From an uncultured Prevotellaceae bacterium (GTDB taxonomy: Bacteria; Bacteroidota; Bacteroidia; Bacteroidales; Muribaculaceae): 6,425 nt of DNA. The notes below the pieces were generated by a model that had not been told where the DNA came from, made no database searches, and saw nothing but the letters and a program-made list of their open reading frames with translations. This document shows positions 1 to 4,490 of this stretch, piece by piece. Within the stretch, counting starts at the first letter, position 1. Every line of letters starts with the position of its first letter. Location of the stretch: positions 1 through 6,425 of the forward strand of contig CALBLR010000480.1 in assembly GCA_937896015.1 (NCBI GenBank). Reading direction: 5' to 3'. A program made the translations under genes and the position numbers.

Positions 1-183
1 CACACCGTGCAGGCGCTGGTGCTGTGCGTGAGCACCAACGACGAGGCTGTGATTTCGCACTACAGCAGCCTGCTGATATACAACGGGCTGATATGCACCT
101 TTGTGATAGCCTGCATGGTGGTGGGCGCCGTGGTGCCCATATTCTCATTCAAGCGCCTCTCGTTCAGCGCCACCCGCAGCTGA
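1..183 (+). CDS. C-terminal end of an unidentified membrane protein (5' truncated)
   Basis: Frame 1 is open from the first base to a TGA stop at 181-183 and gives the last 60 residues of a protein whose start lies outside the window. A hydrophobic stretch at residues 24-49 of the visible part (from LLIYNGLICTF to VVGAVVPIF) looks like one transmembrane helix. It is followed by a short basic tail (FKRL...ATRS) that would face the cytoplasm by the positive-inside rule. A polytopic transporter or permease is therefore possible, but no family motif is visible and I do not recognise it. GC-rich codon use matches the downstream genes, and an intrinsic terminator about 50 bp after the stop supports this as a real gene end. 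An overlapping frame (24-482) is also open but runs through that terminator and is not credible. Confidence 0.72.
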   Translation, partial: HTVQALVLCVSTNDEAVISHYSSLLIYNGLICTFVIACMVVGAVVPIFSFKRLSFSATRS

Positions 184-235
184 AGCTGAGCAAGCGAGAA
201 CACACATTCTTGGCGCCATTGCGCCAACACATGGA

Positions 236-273
236 CGCGGCACCCCACACACAGTGCCGCGCCCATTCTTTTT
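236..273 (+). terminator. Rho-independent terminator after the upstream membrane-protein gene
   Basis: A perfect 8-bp GC-rich stem (CGCGGCAC at 236-243 pairing with GTGCCGCG at 254-261) encloses a 10-nt loop. It is followed by CCCATTC and then five T residues at 269-273. The hairpin is 53 bases past the stop codon at 183. The four bases between stem and T tract make it slightly weaker than ideal, but its place between two genes fits transcription ending here. Confidence 0.72.
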
Positions 274-323
274 ATTATTCTAACAACAATAGAAACAATT
301 CGCGGCATTGCTTCTTTCATCAT

Positions 324-343
324 GCGCTTATTCGCGCTTATTC
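324..343. repeat. Perfect tandem 10-bp direct repeat upstream of the LRR-gene promoter
   Basis: GCGCTTATTC occurs twice head to tail, at 324-333 and 334-343, with no mismatch. The array ends 33 bases before the putative -33 element of the downstream promoter. A 10-bp period puts both copies on nearly the same face of the DNA helix, as expected for two molecules of a DNA-binding regulator. That role is inference; chance or replication slippage could also produce a two-copy repeat. Confidence 0.6.
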
Positions 344-376
344 TTTAATGGGGTATGGAAAAAAGTGGGGGCAAAA

Positions 377-408
377 ATTGGGTTGGTGCAGAAAAAACGC
401 TAAATTTG
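377..408 (+). promoter_or_regulatory. Bacteroidota-type sigma-ABfr promoter for the LRR-protein gene
   Basis: TAAATTTG at 401-408 matches the Bacteroidota -7 consensus TAnnTTTG exactly. ATTG at 377-380 can serve as the -33 element (consensus TTTG or TTG), with a 20-base spacer inside the usual range. Transcription would start near 414-416, leaving a 5' UTR of about 115 nt before the ATG at 529. No other TAnnTTTG match was seen between the terminator and the gene. Confidence 0.68.
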
Positions 409-414
409 TAGCGT
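397..414. promoter_or_regulatory. Inverted repeat enclosing the -7 box, candidate operator
   Basis: ACGCTA (397-402) and TAGCGT (409-414) are perfect inverted repeats separated by AATTTG, so the palindrome covers the whole -7 element and reaches the expected transcription start. A dimeric repressor bound here would block RNA polymerase. The symmetry is seen directly; the operator role is inference, since no regulator gene lies in the window and the half-site matches no operator I know. Confidence 0.42.
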
Positions 415-422
415 GGTATGCA

Positions 423-459
423 GTGCAGGAAGGCCAATGGTGGCTGAGCGGCGCTGCAC
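423..459 (+). promoter_or_regulatory. Stem-loop in the 5' leader of the LRR-protein mRNA
   Basis: GTGCAG (423-428) pairs perfectly with CTGCAC (454-459). Inside this, GCCA (433-436) pairs with TGGC (441-444) around a 4-nt loop, extended by a possible G-U pair. The structure would form near the 5' end of the transcript, well away from the A/T-rich start-codon region. It matches no riboswitch class I recognise. It may stabilise the mRNA or be incidental. Confidence 0.35.
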
Positions 460-528
460 CGCGCACGATTATCAAGGCATAGACAAGGATTAAAAACCAT
501 TTTTATAATAACATTTTAATAAAAAACT

Positions 529-3500
529 ATGAACATGAAGAAAAATACCTATTTCGCATGTTTGCGCGGTTTTGCACTGGGCCTGACCTGCCTTCTGGCG
601 GTGCCTCTGGCCAGCGCGGCAACCGTGATTCACAACAATGTGGCCTACACCACGGGCACACCTAAGACCAATGTATCGGTGGCAAAGAGCACCAGCGCAA
701 CTGGCGCCTATACCGGAGAAATTGTGATTCCCGAAACATTTGAGGAGAAAGGCATCACCTACACTGTGGTGGGCGTGGCAGCCAACGCATTCAAAGCAAC
801 CACTGTGACCAAGGTGACTCTGCCTAAGACTTGCGTCAACATTGGCCGCAACGCATTTATCGACTGCGCCGAGCTGACCAACTACCCCGTGCCCGAAGAG
901 GCCACCGCTCTTGGCAACGGCGCCTTCAAGGGCTGCAAGAAGATAACTGAGGCCTTCATTCCTGGCGGCGTGACCACTCCGCAAACGAGCGAGACGTTCA
1001 GCCAGTGCTCGAGTCTGAAGAAACTCACCATCAAGGCTGGCACAAGCGCCCTGCGTGTGACCAACGGCCTCTTTGGCGGCGACTCCACGAGCTGGTATCC
1101 CCCAATTGAGGAACTGGTGATTGAGCGCAACCTCACTATGGAGAACGTGCTCAGCAACCAGAACCCCTTCCGCGGTGCCAAGTCGCTGAAGAAAGTGGTG
1201 TTTGGCGGCGAGGCCACCACACTGCTCAGCGAGATGTTCTCGGGCTGCCCGCTGCTTGAGACGGTGGAGTTTGCCGATGGCAACAAGGTGACCGCCCTTG
1301 GCGGCCAGGCCTTCAAGGGCTGCAAGGCACTGAAGTCGATAGCGCTGCCCAATGGCGTGACCGAAGTTCCCTCGAGCGCGTTTGCCAGCTGCACGGCTCT
1401 GCAGAGCGTGACGCTGGGCAACGCCACCGCCACTATTGCCGACTACTCGTTCAGCGACTGCAAGGCACTGAAGTCGATTGAGCTGCCAGCCACTGTGACC
1501 TCGATCCAGGCCGGCGCGTTCAACAACAGCGGTCTGAGCGGCGCACTCACCGTGCCCGCAGCAGTGCAGAGCATAGGCACCAACGCATTTGCCGGCACCA
1601 AGATTGAAAGCGTGTCGCTGCCCGCATCGGTGGCCACCATCGGCGAGGGCGCATTCGCTCCCATCACCACACTGGCTGGCATCACCGTGGCCGACGGCAA
1701 TGCCGCATTCAAGGTGGATAAGGGCGTGCTGACCACAGCCGACGGCAAGCGCCTGCTGGTGGTTGCACACCATGCAGCAGCAATGCCCGCTGAACTCAGC
1801 GACGACGCAATTGAGACCGTTGACCCCTACGGACTGGCCTACTCACCCTATAAGGCTGTGAAGCTTAGCGCACTCAAGCACCTCAGCAACAACGCATTCC
1901 AGAACGCCGACATCACCGAATTCACACTGAAAAACGGTGTAACCGTAGGCTCTAACCTGTTCAGCGGCTCCAAGCTGGCCAAACTCGTGATTGAGGACGG
2001 CCGCAACGAAGTGCCCCAGGGCCTGTGCAACGGCTGCGCCGAACTGAGCAGCGTGACCCTCTCGGCCACTACGACCAACATGATGAAGGACGCCTTTGCC
2101 AACTGCCCCAAGCTGGCGTCGATGGAAATTCCCGGCAGCACCAACTACATGGAGCCCGGCTCGGTGCCCAGCACCATCAAGAGCCTGCGCGTGCTCAACG
2201 TGAGCGTGCCCGTGCTGGCTGCCGGCGTGTTCACTCCCGAGCAGAAGGATGTGGAGTGCAAAGTTGCCGCCAACGCAGTCGACGCTTACAAGGCTGCCGG
2301 CCAATGGCAATACCTGAACATTGTGGCCGACAACACCATCTCGGGCAAGGGCGCCACCCTGGGCTGCCCCACCGGCCTCTACTTCGCCACCAAGGACGGC
2401 AAGCTGCTCTACAAGGACGAGCAGGGTCAGATTGTTGACACCAAGTTTGCCACCGGCGACCACGCATTCAACCTGGCCAGCTACAAGAACCGCATCTATG
2501 TGGGCGTGGCAGGCAAGGAGTTCCGCTACCAGAGCCCCACAGCAGGCATGGGCGACGGCGAGGTGTTCTATGTGAACCGCACCGGCGACATCTTCTACCG
2601 CGTGACCGTGCTCAACAACGTGGGCAATGAGGCATTCCAGGATCCGTTCTCGATGACCATTATCCCGAGCGACAACAAGATTTACATTGCCGACCGCAAC
2701 GTGGGCATCCACGAGATGAGCGCCGACACTGTGGGCCTCTATGGCGCACAGCCCTTCTTCCTGCAAAACCAGTGGCTGCCCTACTACGGCGACAAGCTGA
2801 GCTGGGGCGCAATTGGCGCAGGCTTTGCAAAAGACAGCAAGAACGTGTACTGGATGGCCAAGAAGTTTAACGGCCTTGGCATATTCCGCTTCACCACTGC
2901 CGACATCTATCCCGACGGCGGCGCCGGCAAGACTCAGAACTTCAAGGTGATTCTGGCCGACAACCAGATTACCACATTCTACCTCGACGAGACTCACGGC
3001 TACCTCTACTTCTATCTGCAGAAGAGCGTTAAGCCCGACCAGTACAAGCCCGGCGTGTACCGCATCGCCCTGGCCGACATAGCAGCTGCCGACGCAGCCA
3101 ACGCCGAAGTTGAAATCACAGCCGCCACACTCATCGACGACTCTCCCGTGCTGCTCGAAGGCTCGGGCGATGAGATTACAGGCGTAACCCAAATCTCGGG
3201 CGACAACAACAACGTTTATTGGGCCTACATCGCCACCACTGGCGACGACAAGTCGGTGCTCGGCAGCGTAGCCCTCGACGAGAAGAACCCGCTGCACCAC
3301 AGCGGCATCAAGTATGTGGCAGCCGACGGCAAGGACGCAACGGTGAAGTTTGCCGTTGAAGGCGTTGAGGCCTACGGCGTGGTTCCCGCAACATTCGTTC
3401 CCGACCCGTCGACAGGCGTTGACGCAGTGGTTGCAAGCCAGCAGGCAGTAGTTAAGGGTGCCGACGTGATTGTTCCCGCCGACGCCACAGTGAACATCTA

Positions 3501-3642
3501 CAGCCTCAACGGCGCCCTTGTGGCTAACGCCAAGGTGGCCGCCAACGGCAGCGTGAGCCTCAACGGCATGGCCCACGGCCTCTACCTGGTGCGCATCGCA
3601 TATGCCAACGGCGCTAAGGAGACAGTGAAGGTGATTCGCTAA
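529..3642 (+). CDS. Secreted BspA-type leucine-rich-repeat surface protein with C-terminal sorting-like domain
   Basis: A 1037-residue protein probably exported to the cell surface. Residues 1-30 are a Sec signal peptide (basic MKKN, hydrophobic core, cleavage after LASA); no lipobox fits. Residues 62-545 carry about 17 BspA/LRR_5-type repeats with the AFxxC..L..I.LP..VT.I pattern of about 23 residues (for example AFKGC at 132 and 261, AFASC at 284, AFANC at 522). They are broken near 385-455 by an insertion of the kind common in this family. The segment at 576-598 (AYKAAGQWQYLNI) is the usual cap motif of such arrays. Residues 610-945 are beta-rich with recurring (I/V)Y(V/I/W) strands, perhaps a propeller. 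Residues 981-1037 (YSLNGALV, GLYLVRI, KETVKVIR) resemble type IX secretion type A sorting domains. BspA-family proteins bind host or matrix proteins, or other bacteria; the ligand here is unknown. The ATG at 535 is an alternative start. A single-gene unit with its own promoter and terminator. Confidence 0.9.
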   Translation: MNMKKNTYFACLRGFALGLTCLLAVPLASAATVIHNNVAYTTGTPKTNVSVAKSTSATGAYTGEIVIPETFEEKGITYTVVGVAANAFKATTVTKVTLPKTCVNIGRNAFIDCAELTNYPVPEEATALGNGAFKGCKKITEAFIPGGVTTPQTSETFSQCSSLKKLTIKAGTSALRVTNGLFGGDSTSWYPPIEELVIERNLTMENVLSNQNPFRGAKSLKKVVFGGEATTLLSEMFSGCPLLETVEFADGNKVTALGGQAFKGCKALKSIALPNGVTEVPSSAFASCTALQSVTLGNATATIADYSFSDCKALKSIELPATVTSIQAGAFNNSGLSGALTVPAAVQSIGTNAFAGTKIESVSLPASVATIGEGAFAPITTLAGITVADGNAAFKVDKGVLTTADGKRLLVVAHHAAAMPAELSDDAIETVDPYGLAYSPYKAVKLSALKHLSNNAFQNADITEFTLKNGVTVGSNLFSGSKLAKLVIEDGRNEVPQGLCNGCAELSSVTLSATTTNMMKDAFANCPKLASMEIPGSTNYMEPGSVPSTIKSLRVLNVSVPVLAAGVFTPEQKDVECKVAANAVDAYKAAGQWQYLNIVADNTISGKGATLGCPTGLYFATKDGKLLYKDEQGQIVDTKFATGDHAFNLASYKNRIYVGVAGKEFRYQSPTAGMGDGEVFYVNRTGDIFYRVTVLNNVGNEAFQDPFSMTIIPSDNKIYIADRNVGIHEMSADTVGLYGAQPFFLQNQWLPYYGDKLSWGAIGAGFAKDSKNVYWMAKKFNGLGIFRFTTADIYPDGGAGKTQNFKVILADNQITTFYLDETHGYLYFYLQKSVKPDQYKPGVYRIALADIAAADAANAEVEITAATLIDDSPVLLEGSGDEITGVTQISGDNNNVYWAYIATTGDDKSVLGSVALDEKNPLHHSGIKYVAADGKDATVKFAVEGVEAYGVVPATFVPDPSTGVDAVVASQQAVVKGADVIVPADATVNIYSLNGALVANAKVAANGSVSLNGMAHGLYLVRIAYANGAKETVKVIR

Positions 3643-3662
3643 TCCGCATTCCTATAACTAAC

Positions 3663-3685
3663 GCGTGCCCGCATAAGCGGCACGC
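3663..3685 (+). terminator. First hairpin downstream of the LRR-protein gene
   Basis: GCGTGCC (3663-3669) pairs perfectly with GGCACGC (3679-3685) around a 9-nt loop; an alternative with one bulged C extends the stem to a tight ATAA loop. It starts 21 bases after the stop codon. No T tract follows, so alone it is more likely an mRNA 3'-end stabiliser or part of a two-hairpin terminator than a complete terminator. Confidence 0.5.
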
Positions 3686-3697
3686 TCCCGCATAAGC
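3668..3697. repeat. Direct repeat of 11 bp linking the two 3' hairpins
   Basis: CCCGCATAAGC occurs at 3668-3678 and again at 3687-3697. The first copy forms the loop side of the first hairpin and the second lies just before the strong terminator. It could be a trace of a small local duplication. No function is evident. Confidence 0.55.
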
Positions 3698-3740
3698 AAG
3701 CCGGGGTTGCCCACACAGTGTGGCAGCCCCGGCTTCTTTT
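3698..3740 (+). terminator. Strong Rho-independent terminator of the LRR-protein gene
   Basis: AAGCCGGGG (3698-3706) pairs perfectly with CCCCGGCTT (3727-3735). Pairing continues through T-G and T-A to a GCC..CACA / TGTGGC inner stem with one bulged C, giving about 16 pairs in all, and TTCTTTT follows directly. The stem reads similarly on both strands, but the T tract is on the + strand and no minus-strand gene needs it. It separates the LRR-protein unit from dut. Confidence 0.85.
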
Positions 3741-3799
3741 ACCCCCCTTCCCTTTTATAAACGGCAATGATGCTTGTGCGTATTCCGCACCATCTTAAA

Positions 3800-3885
3800 A
3801 ACGACAATATAGACAATGGGAGACAATTTGATGGGGGGAATTCGATTTTTGTCGGTCTTTGCCTCTATTGTCATTATTTATCGTT
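3800..3885. repeat. Long imperfect palindrome with spaced GACAAT repeats
   Basis: GACAAT occurs at 3803-3808, 3812-3817 and 3822-3827, so the copies start 9 and 10 bases apart. Downstream the complement ATTGTC lies at 3867-3872 and TCGTT at 3881-3885. AACGA (3800-3804) pairs with 3881-3885, and GACAATGGG (3812-3820) pairs with 3864-3872 allowing two G-U pairs. A competing pairing, CGACAA (3802-3807) with TTGTCG (3849-3854), is also perfect. No TAnnTTTG promoter was seen just upstream, so it is unclear whether the element is transcribed. It could be a regulator-binding region, a structured RNA or a degenerate mobile-element remnant. Confidence 0.4.
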
Positions 3886-3913
3886 ATTGCGGTTTTGATT
3901 TATGATGGCGGTG

Positions 3914-3942
3914 GAATTATTAATAATTAAATAAAATAATTC
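3914..3942. promoter_or_regulatory. AT-rich palindromic block upstream of the dut promoter
   Basis: AATTATTAATAATT (3915-3928) is a perfect 14-bp palindrome. GAATTATT (3914-3921) is also the exact reverse complement of AATAATTC (3935-3942). The block lies roughly 37-65 bases before the expected dut transcription start, where an UP-like element or a regulator site would sit. Such AT-rich symmetry can arise by chance. Confidence 0.35.
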
Positions 3943-3964
3943 AGCGGCTTAGCTGGCTTTTAGC

Positions 3965-3972
3965 TAACTTTG
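3965..3972 (+). promoter_or_regulatory. -7 element of the likely dut operon promoter
   Basis: TAACTTTG matches the Bacteroidota -7 consensus TAnnTTTG. The expected start of transcription is near 3979, giving a leader of about 27 nt to the ATG at 4006. No clear TTTG is present at the -33 position (near 3942-3946), so this half is weak. Two adjacent imperfect direct repeats, GGCTTAGCT (3946-3954) and GGCTTTTAGCT (3955-3965), fill the spacer. AACTT-TGC-AAGTT (3966-3978) is symmetric across the box and the start site. Confidence 0.6.
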
Positions 3973-4005
3973 CAAGTTGATATTAACGCTATAACGACAT
4001 CCGAC

Positions 4006-4449
4006 ATGCAACAGATAAAAGTGAAGATAGTGAACCGCAGCACAAATGAGCTGCCTGCCTACGGCACAAGCCAAAGCGCCGGCATGGACCTGCGCGCGTG
4101 GCTCGACGAGCCTGTGACGCTGCAGCCGCTTGAGCGCCGACTGATTCCAACGGGGGTGAGCATTGAGCTGCCTCAGGGCTACGAATGCCAGATTAGGCCG
4201 CGCAGCGGACTTGCGCTGAAGCGCGGGCTCACGCTGCTCAACACTCCGGGCACCATCGACGCCGACTACCGCGGCGAGATAGGCGTGATTATGGTGAACC
4301 TCGACAGCAAGCCGCAGACCATCGACAACGGCGAGCGCATATGCCAAATGGTGGTGGCGCGCCACGAGGTGGTGCAGTGGGTGCCGGCCAGCGAGCTGGG
4401 CAGCACCGAGCGCGGCGAAGGCGGCTTCGGGCACACGGGCGTGAAGTGA
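4006..4449 (+). CDS. dut: dUTP diphosphatase (dUTPase)
   Basis: A 147-residue cytoplasmic enzyme that hydrolyses dUTP to dUMP and pyrophosphate, keeping uracil out of DNA and supplying dUMP for thymidylate synthesis. All five motifs of the trimeric dUTPase family are present in order: AGMDLRA (25-31), RPRSGLALK (64-72), NTPGTIDADYRGEIGV (79-94) with the water-activating Asp85 and uracil-stacking Tyr88, GERICQMVV (109-117), and the glycine-rich C-terminal arm RGEGGFGHTG (136-145) with Phe141, which closes over the substrate. The length is normal for bacterial Dut. I chose the ATG at 4006 because the in-frame TTG at 3970 lies inside the -7 promoter box and would add residues outside the family fold. 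It appears to be the first gene of an operon with the TPR protein, which begins 41 bases after its stop. Confidence 0.97.
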   Translation: MQQIKVKIVNRSTNELPAYGTSQSAGMDLRAWLDEPVTLQPLERRLIPTGVSIELPQGYECQIRPRSGLALKRGLTLLNTPGTIDADYRGEIGVIMVNLDSKPQTIDNGERICQMVVARHEVVQWVPASELGSTERGEGGFGHTGVK

Positions 4450-4490
4450 CACGCCTCTGCCCAACTCTTATTTTCACAGCAACAACAGCA

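Larger units (their letters stand above)
184..528. other. Non-coding region between the membrane-protein gene and the LRR-protein gene
   Basis: This 345-bp spacer contains no credible gene. In order it holds a small perfect hairpin (TGGCGC / GCGCCA, 211-226), an intrinsic terminator (236-273), an imperfect hairpin (292-299 with 307-314, one mismatch), a perfect tandem 10-bp repeat (324-343), a Bacteroidota-type promoter (377-408), an inverted repeat around its -7 box (397-414), and a transcribed leader with a stem-loop (423-459). The last 40 bases before the start codon are strongly A/T-rich, which is the usual context of Bacteroidota translation starts lacking a Shine-Dalgarno sequence. Confidence 0.7.
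3643..4005. other. Non-coding region between the LRR-protein gene and dut
   Basis: This 363-bp spacer has no credible gene. It contains two hairpins ending the LRR-protein transcript (3663-3740), a short perfect hairpin (GTGCG / CGCAC, 3776-3790), a long imperfect palindrome with three spaced GACAAT copies (3800-3885), an AT-rich palindromic block (3914-3942) and the likely dut promoter (3965-3972). Base composition falls sharply from the GC-rich genes to AT-rich sequence after 3790. Confidence 0.7.

Noticed and set aside
24..482. Open frame of 152 codons on the + strand
   Set aside because: It overlaps the end of the membrane-protein gene in another frame, continues through an intrinsic terminator and the promoter region, and its product resembles no protein.
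529..591. Possible lipoprotein signal in the LRR protein (Cys21)
   Set aside because: The residues before Cys21 are GLT, which do not fit the lipobox. A better signal peptidase I site follows at LASA near residue 30.
490..1773. Long open frame on the minus strand (427 codons) opposite the LRR gene
   Set aside because: Its translation is rich in Cys, His, Gly and Ala without domain structure. It mirrors the codon bias of a well-supported + strand gene and has no promoter or start context of its own.
1843..3576. Long open frame on the minus strand (577 codons) opposite the LRR gene
   Set aside because: It is a shadow frame produced by few T/C-starting codons in the GC-rich sense gene. The product is a low-complexity Val/Ala/His/Gly string with no recognisable fold.
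3970..4005. TTG start that would lengthen dUTPase by 12 residues
   Set aside because: The TTG lies within the TAACTTTG promoter box, so it would be upstream of the transcription start. The ATG at 4006 gives a normal family length.
4341..4490. Upstream in-frame extension of the TPR protein inside dut
   Set aside because: The added 50 residues are an Arg/Gly/Ala-rich translation of dut in another frame and would bury the signal peptide that begins at the ATG at 4491.
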